Source: Winogradskyella sp. (lineage in GTDB: Bacteria; Bacteroidota; Bacteroidia; Flavobacteriales; Flavobacteriaceae). From it: a stretch of DNA of 37,218 bases. The stretch covers positions 1 to 37,218 of the forward strand of contig NZ_JABDQL010000070.1 of NCBI RefSeq assembly GCF_013042245.1. Reading direction: 5' to 3'. Both the position numbers and the translations under genes were made by a program. The notes beneath the pieces are model-generated. The model did no database searches, was not told the DNA's origin, and saw only the letters and a program-made list of their open reading frames with translations. This document shows, in pieces, positions 26,425 through 36,664 of this stretch. Each line of letters opens with the position of its first letter. Within the stretch, counting starts at the first letter, position 1.

Positions 26425-26557
26425 GGCGTTTTGCGGATTTAATAGCCTTTGCCTTTAATGCATTCAGTTATTTTATCAGCATTGCTAATCAAATGTATTA
26501 TTTTTACCTCAATAAAAAAATATAATCCAAGCCGATTATTTAATAAAATAATTAAGA

Positions 26558-28117
26558 ATGAAAATCTTTTCCAAAGAACAAATTTATGAAGGTGATAAAA
26601 TAACTGAAGAGCGACAACAGCTCCCACCTTCAGAACTTATGGAGCGTGCTGGTCTTCAGATTTTCAATTGGATGCATATGCGAATGCAAGGTGCGCAAGT
26701 TCCTGTTCACGTATTTTGTGGTATTGGCAATAATGGTGGTGATGGTTTAGTATTGGCTAGACACTTAATAACTCATGGTTATAATGTCGAGGTATATATT
26801 GTTAATTGTGGGAATAGTCGCTCTAAGGATTTTTTAACCAGTTATGATAAGGTTAAAGAAGTGACAAAAAAATGGCCCCAATTAATAAAGTGCGAAAGTG
26901 AATTTCCTCAAATGCATAAAGATGATATTATTGTAGATGCTATATTTGGTATTGGTCTCAACCGTCCTATTGAGAATTGGATAAAAACACTTTTTACCCA
27001 TTTTAAAACCTCTGAGGCATTTACACTTTCGGTTGATATTCCTTCAGGGTTGTATACCAATAAACCAGTTGAAGACACTAATGGTGTTGTAAAAGCCAAT
27101 TACACATTGAGTTTTCAATCGCCTAAATTAGTTTTCTTTTTGCCTGAAACAGCAGGCTATACTTTACAATGGGAAGTTATTGATATTGGTATTGACCGTG
27201 ATTACCTTATGGCTATTGATACTGAAACGGAATTAATTTCAAAAAACGAAGTTCTACCTATATATAAACCTAGAGATAAGTTTTCTCATAAAGGAGACTT
27301 TGGACATGGTCTCATTATTGGTGGTAGTCATGGTAAAATCGGAGCAGTACATCTAGCCACTAAGTCCCTTTTGACGGCAGGTGCAGGAATGGCTACTGCA
27401 TTTGTACCGCGATGTGGTTACATTCCGTTGCAGTCGAATTTGCCAGAAGCTATGATTATCACGGATGATGACGAAAATAGTATTACCGCTATAGATTTTG
27501 AAATTGAAACATCTGCAATCGGTATCGGTGTGGGATTAGGAAAATCAATTGAGACAGTCTCAGCTTTTGAAAAGTTTTTAAAAACAAACAAAATGCCATT
27601 AGTCATTGATGCTGATGCCTTAAATATTTTATCTAAGCAAAAAGCGTTATTAAAACTCGTTCCTGAAAATTCAATAATAACACCACATCCAAAAGAGTTA
27701 GAGCGTCTAATAGGCAAGTGGACAGACGATTTTGATAAGTTAAAGAAAACATCAGATTTTTCTGTAAAGTATAAGGTTATTGTAGTTATTAAGGGAACGA
27801 ATACAATATCAGTTTTGGGTCATAAGAAATTTATTAACGTAACTGGTAATCCAGGTATGGCAACTGCAGGTTCTGGTGATGTATTAACAGGCATTATTAC
27901 AGGATTATTATGCCAGAATTACAGCCCTATCGAGGCTGCAATTTTTGGTGTTTATCTACATGGTAGAGCAGGAGACTTAGCATTAGAAGAATACGGCTAT
28001 CAAAGTTTATTAGCAAGTCATATTATAGATTATCTAGGTGATGCCTACATTGATTTATTTAAGCAACCAGAACAACCACAAGTAGAAGAAGAAACAGAAG
28101 CAGAAGAAAATAACTAA
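26558..28117 (+). CDS. nnr: Bifunctional NAD(P)H-hydrate epimerase/ADP-dependent NAD(P)H-hydrate dehydratase
   Basis: 519-residue fusion that repairs hydrated NADH and NADPH. The N-terminal epimerase (NnrE, about 1-215) has GIGNNGGDG (55-63) and VDAIFGIG (126-133). The C-terminal ADP-dependent dehydratase (NnrD, ribokinase-like fold) has HKGDFGHGLIIGGSHGKIGA (244-263), VIDADALN (349-356), TPHPKE (385-390) and catalytic AGSGDVLTG (437-445). The last ~15 residues are glutamate-rich and disordered-looking. hutH follows after 4 bp; diverges from thrA. The name yjeF is older usage. Confidence 0.95.
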   Translation: MKIFSKEQIYEGDKITEERQQLPPSELMERAGLQIFNWMHMRMQGAQVPVHVFCGIGNNGGDGLVLARHLITHGYNVEVYIVNCGNSRSKDFLTSYDKVKEVTKKWPQLIKCESEFPQMHKDDIIVDAIFGIGLNRPIENWIKTLFTHFKTSEAFTLSVDIPSGLYTNKPVEDTNGVVKANYTLSFQSPKLVFFLPETAGYTLQWEVIDIGIDRDYLMAIDTETELISKNEVLPIYKPRDKFSHKGDFGHGLIIGGSHGKIGAVHLATKSLLTAGAGMATAFVPRCGYIPLQSNLPEAMIITDDDENSITAIDFEIETSAIGIGVGLGKSIETVSAFEKFLKTNKMPLVIDADALNILSKQKALLKLVPENSIITPHPKELERLIGKWTDDFDKLKKTSDFSVKYKVIVVIKGTNTISVLGHKKFINVTGNPGMATAGSGDVLTGIITGLLCQNYSPIEAAIFGVYLHGRAGDLALEEYGYQSLLASHIIDYLGDAYIDLFKQPEQPQVEEETEAEENN

Positions 28118-28121
28118 TTAG

Positions 28122-29669
28122 ATGACAACTTATTATACTATTTCTGATTCCTTATTAACCCTAAAGGATATTAACGCTATAATTTTTGAAAATAAAAAGC
28201 TAAAACTTTCAAGTGATGTAGTTTCTAAAATCAAAAAATCAAAAGCGTATTTAGATAAAAAATTAGCGGAAAACGATAATCCGTTTTATGGTATTAATAC
28301 AGGGTTTGGCTCTTTATATAATGTAGAAATTTCAAAAAAAGACTTAACAACACTTCAAGAAAACTTAGTAATGTCTCACGCATGCGGAACAGGTGACAAA
28401 GTACCAGAAGCCATTGTAAAGATTATGCTTTTATTAAAGATAAAATCTTTAAGTTTTGGGAATAGTGGTGTACAGTTAGCAACCGTAAAACGTTTAATTG
28501 GTTTTTTTAATAATGATATTCTCCCGTTTGTTTACACTCAGGGTTCTTTAGGAGCTTCTGGAGATTTGGTACCATTGGCACATTTATCTTTGCCAATAAT
28601 AGGAAAAGGAAAAGTAACTTACCAAAACCGTTTGGTTAACACAACAACTGTTTTGAAGAAGTTTAATTGGAAGCCTATTAAACTAGAGGCAAAAGAAGGT
28701 TTAGCTTTGTTAAACGGTACTCAGTTCATGACGGCTTACGGTGTTTATTGCTTGCTTTTATCTCATAAATCATCATATCTGGTAGATATTGTAGCTAGTA
28801 TTTCTTTAGATGCTTTTGATGGCAGAATTGAACCCTTTAACGATTTAGTACATATGATTCGTCCGCATGTTGGCCAGCTTAAAGTCGCTCGTCGATTTCG
28901 AGAATTTTTAAAGGATAGTGAAATAATTACTCAGCCAAAAAAGCATGTGCAAGACCCATATTCGTTTAGATGTATTCCGCAAGTCCATGGCGCTACAAAA
29001 GATACTATAGATTTTGTTGAAAAAACCATGATTACTGAAATTAATTCTGTGACTGATAATCCAAATATTTTTCCAGATGAAGATGAAATTATTTCGGCCG
29101 GAAATTTTCACGGTCAACCTTTGGCATTAGCTTTCGATTATTTGAAAATAGCTATGGCAGAGATAGGAAACATTTCAGAGAGACGAGTTTTTCAATTGGT
29201 ATCTGGTCTTCGTGGGTTACCAGCATTTTTAGTAAACAACCCAGGACTAAATTCAGGATTTATGATTCCACAATATACAGCAGCAAGTATCGTAAGTGCA
29301 AATAAGCAATTGGCAACACCTGCTAGTGTAGATAGTATTGTGTCTAGTAATGGACAAGAAGACCATGTAAGTATGGGTGCAAATGCTGCTGTGCAGGCTT
29401 ATAATTTAATCCGAAATGTTGAGCGTATCATAGCTATTGAATTATTTAATGCTTCTCAGGCTATAGAATTTAGAAGACCTTTAAAATCCTCAAAATTTAT
29501 TGAACTTTTTCTAGCAGCTTATAGGAAAGAAGTACCCTTTATAAAAAAAGATGAAATTCTTCATGATGATATTGAAAAATCTATTGAGTTTTTAAAAAAA
29601 TATAATATTACAGATTTTGAGTTATTCCTTAATGACTATGGAATAAAAACGGATTTATTAGCACAATAA
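28122..29669 (+). CDS. hutH: Histidine ammonia-lyase
   Basis: 515-residue aromatic amino-acid lyase that deaminates histidine to trans-urocanate. The MIO cofactor triad A145-S146-G147 sits in GSLGASGDLVPLAHL, with Y56 (FYGINTGFG) and N198 (LLNGTQ) in the active site. The substrate-recognising pair at MSHACGTGD has Ser-His, as in histidine enzymes; tyrosine or phenylalanine lyases usually differ there. Second of two genes with nnr (4 bp). The other histidine-degradation genes (hutU, hutI, hutG) are not in this window. A 13-bp stem terminator follows. Confidence 0.92.
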   Translation: MTTYYTISDSLLTLKDINAIIFENKKLKLSSDVVSKIKKSKAYLDKKLAENDNPFYGINTGFGSLYNVEISKKDLTTLQENLVMSHACGTGDKVPEAIVKIMLLLKIKSLSFGNSGVQLATVKRLIGFFNNDILPFVYTQGSLGASGDLVPLAHLSLPIIGKGKVTYQNRLVNTTTVLKKFNWKPIKLEAKEGLALLNGTQFMTAYGVYCLLLSHKSSYLVDIVASISLDAFDGRIEPFNDLVHMIRPHVGQLKVARRFREFLKDSEIITQPKKHVQDPYSFRCIPQVHGATKDTIDFVEKTMITEINSVTDNPNIFPDEDEIISAGNFHGQPLALAFDYLKIAMAEIGNISERRVFQLVSGLRGLPAFLVNNPGLNSGFMIPQYTAASIVSANKQLATPASVDSIVSSNGQEDHVSMGANAAVQAYNLIRNVERIIAIELFNASQAIEFRRPLKSSKFIELFLAAYRKEVPFIKKDEILHDDIEKSIEFLKKYNITDFELFLNDYGIKTDLLAQ

Positions 29670-29670
29670 A

Positions 29671-29700
29671 AAAAAGCCATTTCAACAGAAATGGCTTTTT
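29671..29700. terminator. Bidirectional intrinsic terminator between hutH and clpC
   Basis: Perfect 13-bp stem, AAAAAGCCATTTC (29671-29683) with GAAATGGCTTTTT (29688-29700), and a 4-nt loop (AACA). Both strands give a T-rich 3' side, so it can end both convergent genes. Confidence 0.92.
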
Positions 29701-29719
29701 ATTATATATAATCGATATG

Positions 29720-32272
29720 CTACGATTCTTTAGGCTTTTCAGAAGATTTAACCTTAATCTTAAGTTCATCGGCTTTTTCATCCAAATCTATAGAAATAGT
29801 ATCACCTTCTTGAATTTTAGAACTAATTATTTCTTCAGCTAACGCATCTTCAATATACTTTTGAATAGCTCTTTTAAGAGGTCTTGCGCCATATTGTTGG
29901 TCAAAACCTTTATCAGCAATATAGTCTTTTGCTTTTGCTGAAAGTTTCAGTTTATAACCTAAATCATCAATACGTTTAACTAATTTAACCAATTCGATAT
30001 CAATAATTTTGTTGATGTCCTCTTTCTCAAGAGTATTGAACACAACGACATCGTCAATACGATTTAAGAATTCTGGAGCAAAAGCCTTTTTCAAAGCATT
30101 TTCAATTACTCTTTTGGCATGGTCTGCAGCTTGAGATTCTTTTGCAGCTGTTCCGAAGCCAACACCAGTCCCAAAATCTTTTAACTTTCGTGCACCGATG
30201 TTAGATGTCATTATAATAATGGTGTTTCTAAAATCGATTTTTCGGCCTAGACTATCTGTTAAATAACCATCATCTAAAACCTGTAATAACATATTAAAAA
30301 CGTCTGGATGGGCTTTTTCAATTTCATCTAAAAGAATAACTGCATAAGGCTTGCGACGAACTTTCTCTGTTAATTGTCCACCTTCTTCATAACCTATATA
30401 GCCTGGAGGTGCACCAATCAAACGTGATATGGCGAATTTTTCCATGTATTCACTCATGTCAATTCTTATGAGTGCATCATCATTATCGAATAACTCATTA
30501 GCTAAGACTTTTGCCAACTGCGTTTTACCGACACCTGTTTGACCTAAAAATATAAACGAACCAATTGGTTTATTTGGGTCTTTAAGTCCAGCACGATTAC
30601 GCTGAATGGCTTTTACAACCTTTTTTACCGCATTGTCTTGGCCAATGACTCGACCTTTTATAAGATTTGGTAATTCTGCCAGTTTAGTAATTTCGGTTTG
30701 CGCAATTTTATTCACAGGAATACCTGTCATCATTGAAATAACGTCCGCAACATTGTCTTCAGTAACAACTTCGCGATGTAATTTGGTTTCATCTTCCCAT
30801 TTTTCTTGAGCTAGTGCTAAATCTTTTTCAATACGTTTCTCATCATCTCTTAGCTTAGCAGCTTCCTCATATTTCTGTTTTTTAACAACAGAATTCTTAG
30901 TTTCCCTAACTTCTTCAAGCTGTTTTTCGAGCTCAATGATTTGTTTAGGCACATTAATATTAGTGATATGGACACGAGAACCTGCTTCATCTAAAGCATC
31001 AATTGCTTTGTCTGGTAAAAAGCGCTCCGTCATGTAACGGTTCGTTAATTTCACACAGGCTTCAATAGCTTCATCTGTATAGTCTACATTATGATGCTCT
31101 TCGTATTTGCTTTTAATGTTATTGAGTATTTCAATGGTTTCCTCAACTGTTGTCGGTTCAATAATGACTTTCTGAAAACGACGTTCTAGAGCGCCATCTT
31201 TTTCAATGTATTGTCTATATTCATCAAGAGTTGTTGCGCCTATACATTGTATTTCGCCACGTGCTAAGGCAGGTTTAAACATGTTGGAAGCATCGAGACT
31301 ACCAGTCGCACCTCCAGCTCCCACTATAGTATGGATTTCGTCAATAAATAAAATGATATCATCATTCTTTTCAAGCTCATTCATTACTGCTTTCATACGC
31401 TCTTCAAACTGTCCTCTGTATTTTGTACCTGCAACTAAACTGGCCAAATCTAGAGTTACAACGCGTTTATTAAAGAGTGTACGAGATACTTTTCGTTTAA
31501 TGATGCGTAATGCTAAACCTTCGGCAATTGCAGATTTACCAACTCCAGGTTCTCCAATTAAAAGCGGATTATTTTTCTTACGTCTACTGAGTATCTGAGA
31601 AACACGTTGTATTTCTTCTTCACGACCTACTACAGGATCTAGTTTACCCTCTTCGGCTAATATGGTTAAATCTCTTCCAAAGTTGTCTAAAACTGGTGTC
31701 TTAGATTTTTTATTACCTTTTTGAGATGCTCCACCGAAAGGATTTTGCTTTGCATTGTCTTCTGAGTCACTCATGTCGTCATCAGAGAATGACTCCGCTC
31801 TTGGAGTTTCTAAGAAATCGTCCTTGTTTGTTATCATAGATTTAAATTCTTCTTTTGTGTTATCATAGTCGACCTTCATCTTATTCAAAAGTTTGGTTGT
31901 TGGGTCGTTTTCGTTGCGTAAAATGCACAATAATAAATGTGCTGTATTAATTGATGTACTTTGAAATAATTTGGCTTCTAAAAAAGTAGTTTTCAAAGCG
32001 CGCTCAGCTTGTCTTGTAAGGTGTAAGTTTTTTTTCTCATTAGAAACTACAGCTATGTTGGGGTTTGCGGGACTAAGTATTTCAACTTTTCTGCGTAAAT
32101 GATTTAAATCTACATCAAGTGAGTTTAAAATATCTATAGCTTTACCACTACCATCTCTGAGTAATCCAAGCATAAGATGCTCAGTACCAATAAAGTCGTG
32201 TCCTAGTCGTAGAGCTTCCTCTTTACTGTAGGCAATGACATCTTTTACTCTAGGTGAAAAATTATCGTCCAT
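29720..32272 (-). CDS. clpC: ClpC-type AAA+ chaperone of the ClpCP protease
   Basis: 850 residues. Two N-terminal Clp_N repeats (~5-145), AAA+ domain 1 with Walker A GEPGVGKS (240-247) and DEIH (311-314), a middle coiled segment with a UVR motif ([19 protein letters not shown], ~467-485), and AAA+ domain 2 with Walker A GQTGVGKT (577-584). The UVR motif identifies ClpC rather than ClpA or ClpB, and VGF in GTGVGFGT is in the place of the ClpP-binding loop. It unfolds proteins for ClpP. An acidic Ser/Asp linker (~160-175) is seen after Clp_N. Divergent from gyrA across 259 bp. No clear heat-shock operator seen. Confidence 0.95.
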   Translation of the reverse strand: MDDNFSPRVKDVIAYSKEEALRLGHDFIGTEHLMLGLLRDGSGKAIDILNSLDVDLNHLRRKVEILSPANPNIAVVSNEKKNLHLTRQAERALKTTFLEAKLFQSTSINTAHLLLCILRNENDPTTKLLNKMKVDYDNTKEEFKSMITNKDDFLETPRAESFSDDDMSDSEDNAKQNPFGGASQKGNKKSKTPVLDNFGRDLTILAEEGKLDPVVGREEEIQRVSQILSRRKKNNPLLIGEPGVGKSAIAEGLALRIIKRKVSRTLFNKRVVTLDLASLVAGTKYRGQFEERMKAVMNELEKNDDIILFIDEIHTIVGAGGATGSLDASNMFKPALARGEIQCIGATTLDEYRQYIEKDGALERRFQKVIIEPTTVEETIEILNNIKSKYEEHHNVDYTDEAIEACVKLTNRYMTERFLPDKAIDALDEAGSRVHITNINVPKQIIELEKQLEEVRETKNSVVKKQKYEEAAKLRDDEKRIEKDLALAQEKWEDETKLHREVVTEDNVADVISMMTGIPVNKIAQTEITKLAELPNLIKGRVIGQDNAVKKVVKAIQRNRAGLKDPNKPIGSFIFLGQTGVGKTQLAKVLANELFDNDDALIRIDMSEYMEKFAISRLIGAPPGYIGYEEGGQLTEKVRRKPYAVILLDEIEKAHPDVFNMLLQVLDDGYLTDSLGRKIDFRNTIIIMTSNIGARKLKDFGTGVGFGTAAKESQAADHAKRVIENALKKAFAPEFLNRIDDVVVFNTLEKEDINKIIDIELVKLVKRIDDLGYKLKLSAKAKDYIADKGFDQQYGARPLKRAIQKYIEDALAEEIISSKIQEGDTISIDLDEKADELKIKVKSSEKPKES

Positions 32273-32398
32273 ATTAAAAATCGTTCTGCATTAAAAATAA
32301 TAAATTCAACATGAATAAGGCAAAAACTATACCTTATTATTAAGAAATTAACGAATTGACTAAAAAAGCTTGTTAAATCAAAATTTCGAAGCTAGTAG

Positions 32399-32433
32399 TT
32401 ATTAACGAAAAACAGGTGTAAAATTGTTAATAA
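32399..32433. repeat. Inverted repeat TTATTAAC-N19-GTTAATAA between clpC and gyrA
   Basis: Perfect 8-bp arms (32399-32406, 32426-32433) with a 19-bp spacer in the 259-bp divergent gap. The rest of the gap holds no gene and no exact TAnnTTTG element on either strand. Possible operator or chance. Confidence 0.3.
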
Positions 32434-32531
32434 ATACCCCTAAAAGCATTAATAAAAAACAAGCTCAAACCTAATGAAATTCCTATATTAGCATGTTACG
32501 AAAATTAAGCAAATAAATTAACATTTATAAT

Positions 32532-35054
32532 ATGGCAGAAGGCGAAAAATTAATCCCTATTAACATTGAAGATGAAATGAAATCGGCTTACATCGATTAT
32601 TCGATGTCAGTCATTGTGTCACGTGCTTTACCAGACGTTAGGGATGGATTAAAACCTGTGCATAGACGTGTCCTTTACGGCATGCACGAACTTGGTGTTA
32701 GATCAAACACAGCACATAAAAAATCAGCTAGAATTGTTGGTGAAGTTTTAGGTAAATATCATCCACATGGTGATACCTCGGTTTACGACACAATGGTGCG
32801 TATGGCACAAGAGTGGAGTTTAAGGTATATGCTAGTAGATGGTCAAGGGAATTTCGGTTCTATCGATGGCGATAGTCCAGCAGCAATGCGTTATACGGAA
32901 GCGCGTATGCGTAAGATTTCTGAAGACATGTTGGCAGATATTGATAAAGAAACGGTAGACCATAAGCTAAATTTCGACGATACATTACAAGAGCCAACAG
33001 TTTTGCCAACACGTATTCCAGGCTTATTAATTAATGGTGCATCTGGTATCGCAGTAGGTATGGCTACAAATATGCCACCTCATAATTTAACTGAAGTTGT
33101 TAATGGTACTATCGCCTTCATAGATAATAAAGATATAGAGATTGATGAGCTAATGCAGCACATCAAAGCACCAGATTTTCCTACAGGAGGAACTATATAT
33201 GGCTATGATGGTGTACGAGAAGCTTTTCATACAGGTCGCGGCAGAATTGTTTTACGGGGTAAAGCCAATATCGAAGAGGTTAATGGAAGAGAATGTATAA
33301 TTGTTAATGAAATTCCGTATCAGGTTAATAAAGCTGATATGATTAAGAAGACGGCTGACTTAGTCAACGATAAGAAAATCGAAGGGATTTCTACAATTAG
33401 AGATGAGTCTGATAGAAACGGTATGCGAATCGTTTATGTATTAAAGCGTGATGCAATACCTAATATTGTACTTAACAAATTATATAAATATACAGCTCTT
33501 CAGTCTTCTTTTAGTGTTAATAATATTGCACTGGTTAAAGGTCGACCGGAAATGTTGAATCTTAAAGATTTAATTCAACATTTTGTGGAGCACAGGCATG
33601 AAGTAGTTGTAAGACGTACTAAATACGAATTGCGAAAAGCCGAAGAGCGTGCACATATTTTAGAAGGATTAATTATTGCATCAGATAATATAGATGAAGT
33701 GATTGCACTCATAAGAGCATCTTCAAATGCCGATGAAGCAAGAGCAAAGTTGATTGAACGTTTTGAGTTGTCTGAAATACAAGCAAAGGCTATTGTAGAA
33801 ATGCGATTACGCCAGTTAACAGGTCTAGAACAAGACAAGTTAAGAGCTGAGTATGAGGAATTGATGAAAACCATTGAAAATTTAAAAGATATCCTTGACA
33901 AGAAAGAACGTCGTATGGATATTATTAAAGAAGAACTTCGAGAAGTACAATCTAAATATGGTGATGAGCGTCGCTCTCAAATCGAATATGCTGGTGGCGA
34001 TTTAAGTATTGAGGATATGATTCCGGACGAGAAAGTGGTTATTACTATTTCTCATGCAGGTTATATAAAGCGTACTTCATTAACAGAATACAAAACACAA
34101 AATAGAGGAGGAGTTGGTCAAAAAGCATCTACCACTCGTAATGAAGATTTCTTAGAACATCTATTTGTTGGTACAAATCACCAATACATGTTATTCTTTA
34201 CCCAAAAAGGAAAATGTTTTTGGATGCGTGTTTACGAAATTCCTGAAGGAAGTAAAACCTCTAAAGGACGTGCTATACAAAACTTAATCAATATTGAGCA
34301 AGATGATAAGGTAATGGCATTTATTTGCACACAAGACTTAAAGGATGAAGATTACATTAATAATTATTATGTGATTATGGCAACCAAAAATGGTCAGGTG
34401 AAGAAAACGTCCCTTGAACAGTATTCTCGTCCAAGAACAAACGGAATTAACGCCATAACAATTAAAGAAAACGATGAGCTCTTAGAAGCAAAATTAACTA
34501 CAGGCGAAAGTCAAGTAATGTTAGCTTTAAAATCTGGCAAAGCCATTCGTTTTGAAGAAGCTAAAACTCGTCCAATGGGGCGTAATGCTTCTGGTGTAAG
34601 AGGAATTACACTGCAACATGATAAAGATGAAGTTATAGGTATGATTGCGGTAGATGATATGGAGAGTAATATTCTTGTGGTTTCAGAAAATGGCTACGGA
34701 AAACGTTCAAGTCTAGAAGATTATCGTGTAACCAATAGAGGTGGAAAAGGTGTAAAAACTATTTCTATTACAGAAAAAACCGGTAATTTAGTAGCAATTA
34801 AGAATGTAACAGATGAAGATGATTTGATGATTATCAATAAGTCTGGCATTGCTATTCGTATGGCAGTGGCCGATTTACGTGTCATGGGACGTGCAACACA
34901 AGGTGTAAAACTAATTAACCTTAAAGGAAATGATTCTATTGCCGCAGTTGCAAAAGTAATGAAAGACGATGAGGAGCCAGAAGTTCAAAACACTGATAAT
35001 GAATCTACTAACGAAACTGGCACGGCGATTGATAATAATGAAACTGGAAACTAA
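32532..35054 (+). CDS. gyrA: DNA gyrase subunit A
   Basis: 840 residues. The breakage-reunion domain begins with [31 protein letters not shown], and the catalytic tyrosine is Y121 in [10 protein letters not shown]. The C-terminal half has beta-pinwheel repeats, including [10 protein letters not shown], which resembles the GyrA-box needed for negative supercoiling. In the quinolone region T82 and D86 stand where E. coli has S83 and D87; Thr at this place is common in flavobacteria. The last ~30 residues are an acidic, Asn/Thr-rich tail. The TPR gene follows after 23 bp and probably shares its transcript. ParC is an alternative, but the GyrA-box and start favour gyrase. Confidence 0.96.
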   Translation: MAEGEKLIPINIEDEMKSAYIDYSMSVIVSRALPDVRDGLKPVHRRVLYGMHELGVRSNTAHKKSARIVGEVLGKYHPHGDTSVYDTMVRMAQEWSLRYMLVDGQGNFGSIDGDSPAAMRYTEARMRKISEDMLADIDKETVDHKLNFDDTLQEPTVLPTRIPGLLINGASGIAVGMATNMPPHNLTEVVNGTIAFIDNKDIEIDELMQHIKAPDFPTGGTIYGYDGVREAFHTGRGRIVLRGKANIEEVNGRECIIVNEIPYQVNKADMIKKTADLVNDKKIEGISTIRDESDRNGMRIVYVLKRDAIPNIVLNKLYKYTALQSSFSVNNIALVKGRPEMLNLKDLIQHFVEHRHEVVVRRTKYELRKAEERAHILEGLIIASDNIDEVIALIRASSNADEARAKLIERFELSEIQAKAIVEMRLRQLTGLEQDKLRAEYEELMKTIENLKDILDKKERRMDIIKEELREVQSKYGDERRSQIEYAGGDLSIEDMIPDEKVVITISHAGYIKRTSLTEYKTQNRGGVGQKASTTRNEDFLEHLFVGTNHQYMLFFTQKGKCFWMRVYEIPEGSKTSKGRAIQNLINIEQDDKVMAFICTQDLKDEDYINNYYVIMATKNGQVKKTSLEQYSRPRTNGINAITIKENDELLEAKLTTGESQVMLALKSGKAIRFEEAKTRPMGRNASGVRGITLQHDKDEVIGMIAVDDMESNILVVSENGYGKRSSLEDYRVTNRGGKGVKTISITEKTGNLVAIKNVTDEDDLMIINKSGIAIRMAVADLRVMGRATQGVKLINLKGNDSIAAVAKVMKDDEEPEVQNTDNESTNETGTAIDNNETGN

Positions 35055-35077
35055 GATTAACTAAATTTATAATTAAA

Positions 35078-36361
35078 ATGAAAAAAGTGATAACTTTAAT
35101 TTGCGCACTTGTAATTGGCACCATGTCGTTTGCACAAAAAAACGAGATTAAGGCTATAGAAAAGGCGTTAAATAAAAACGATTTTGCTAGTGCAAAAGCT
35201 AATGTTTCTGCAGCAGAAGCTTTGTTGGCTAATATGGATGATAAGGCTAAGTCAAAGTTTTATTTCTTAAAAGCTCAAGCATTATACGCAAATGGAAACA
35301 CATCTGACTTAGATTTTGATATAATTGTTGAAACGCTTGATATCTTGAAAGAGCATGAGTCAAAAATTGGAAAGATTAAATACACTGAAGATGTAAATGA
35401 AATGAAGTCCAAAATGTTAGAGTCAGTATTGAAAAATGCTGATGAAGCATTGCAGAATAAAGAATATTTAAAAGCATCTAAAGGTTTTGAAAAAGCTTAT
35501 GGATTATCCTTAAAGGATACTACTTATCTTTATTATGCAGCTTCTACAGCTGTATCAGCAAAAGCATATGATACTTCTTTAGATTACTATCTAAAATTAA
35601 AAGATTTAGGATATACAGGTCTTAAAAAGAATTACTTTGCTACTAATGTAGATTCAGGAAAAGAAGAGATGTTTTCTACTAAAAAAACACGAGATTTCTC
35701 AGTAAAGGCTAAGCTTCACGTAAAGCCTAGAGATGCTATGTCAGAATCCAAAGCTGCTGAAATTGCAAAAAATATAGCCTTAATATATGTATCCCAAGAT
35801 AAAAGTGAAAAGGCACTTGCCGCAATAGAAGATGCTAAGAAGAATATTAATAATGACTATAATTTAGTGTTAGCTGAGGGTAATATTTATTTGAAGTTAG
35901 ATAAAAAAGAAAAAGCGTTTGAATTGTTCAAGAGAGCACTTTCTATGGAGCCTAATAATGCATCTTTAAACTTTAATGTTGGAGTTTTATCTATGAATTC
36001 TGGAGCTACTGAAGAAGCCGAAAGGTATTTTAAAAAGGCTTTGGAGATTAAAACAGATTATGCAGATGCCGCTTTAAATTTATCAACTTTAGAAATAAAC
36101 AAGGGCAACGAAATAAATGAGAAGATGAATGAGTTGGGGACAAGTGAAGCTGATAATAAGAAATATGACGAGTACAGAAATCAGAAAATTGAATTTCTTA
36201 AAGATGGTGCTGCAGTGCTAGAAGGTTTCATTAGTAAAAATCCAGATACAAAGAACATGTCTATATTGAACCAATTAAAAAACGTTTATAGCTTTATTGG
36301 AGAAACTGAGAAGTTTAAGTCTATAAAGCAAAAAATTGAAAATATAGAATCCAGAAACTAG
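35078..36361 (+). CDS. Secreted tetratricopeptide-repeat protein
   Basis: 427 residues with a signal peptide (MKKVITLICALVIGTMSFAQ, cleavage near 20). The mature part is helical; TPR units are clearest at about 260-345 (VLAEGNIYLKLDKKEKAFEL, NASLNFNVGVLSMNSGATEEA, YADAALNLSTLEINKG), and an earlier region near 120-190 also looks TPR-like. Probably a periplasmic or envelope scaffold; no enzyme motif. Function unknown. Downstream of gyrA by 23 bp with no promoter element seen in between, and followed by a strong terminator. Confidence 0.85.
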   Translation: MKKVITLICALVIGTMSFAQKNEIKAIEKALNKNDFASAKANVSAAEALLANMDDKAKSKFYFLKAQALYANGNTSDLDFDIIVETLDILKEHESKIGKIKYTEDVNEMKSKMLESVLKNADEALQNKEYLKASKGFEKAYGLSLKDTTYLYYAASTAVSAKAYDTSLDYYLKLKDLGYTGLKKNYFATNVDSGKEEMFSTKKTRDFSVKAKLHVKPRDAMSESKAAEIAKNIALIYVSQDKSEKALAAIEDAKKNINNDYNLVLAEGNIYLKLDKKEKAFELFKRALSMEPNNASLNFNVGVLSMNSGATEEAERYFKKALEIKTDYADAALNLSTLEINKGNEINEKMNELGTSEADNKKYDEYRNQKIEFLKDGAAVLEGFISKNPDTKNMSILNQLKNVYSFIGETEKFKSIKQKIENIESRN

Positions 36362-36383
36362 TACATATTTGTAATAGAAAGGC

Positions 36384-36396
36384 GACCAAATTGGTC
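36384..36396. repeat. Palindrome GACCAA-A-TTGGTC before the gyrA-TPR terminator
   Basis: A perfect 6-bp inverted repeat with one central base, 22 bp after the TPR gene stop and 4 bp before the terminator stem. Its GACCA motif recurs inside the terminator (36419-36423). Confidence 0.35.
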
Positions 36397-36400
36397 AGTC

Positions 36401-36430
36401 ATGGTCGGAAGAAATTCCGACCATTTTTTT
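36401..36430 (+). terminator. Strong intrinsic terminator of the gyrA-TPR unit
   Basis: Perfect 10-bp stem ATGGTCGGAA (36401-36410) and TTCCGACCAT (36415-36424) with GAAA tetraloop and a run of seven T residues (36424-36430). The strongest terminator in the window. Confidence 0.95.
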
Positions 36431-36647
36431 AAGTCTCAAAATGGTCTTAGTTTCGGGTCAACGACAATATTTGGGATTTTGGTATTTTAGCTTTTAAAAG
36501 GTTTGATGTATTTAGATTTATTCGCTTCCAGGTTTAATACCTCCTTTAGATTAGCAAATAGAAATAATCACTTAAATTAAAATGATGATAATGATGATGA
36601 AATTTCTTTTTTTGCTTCGAGGCTTGCCTCGTTAATTATTACTATTT

Positions 36648-36664
36648 TGTGACTCGATGTCACA
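36648..36664 (+). promoter_or_regulatory. RNA hairpin TGTGAC-N5-GTCACA containing the tnpA start codon
   Basis: Perfect 6-bp stem around a 5-nt loop. The ATG of tnpA (36657-36659) lies across the loop and the first stem base, so the start codon would be partly hidden in mRNA. IS200 tnpA is known to be translationally repressed by leader structure; this is consistent but unproven here. Confidence 0.45.

Noticed and set aside
26439-26627. A 62-codon minus-strand frame before thrA as a leader peptide
   Set aside because: It overlaps the nnr start on the other strand and shows no threonine or isoleucine run or attenuator hairpin and T tract after it.
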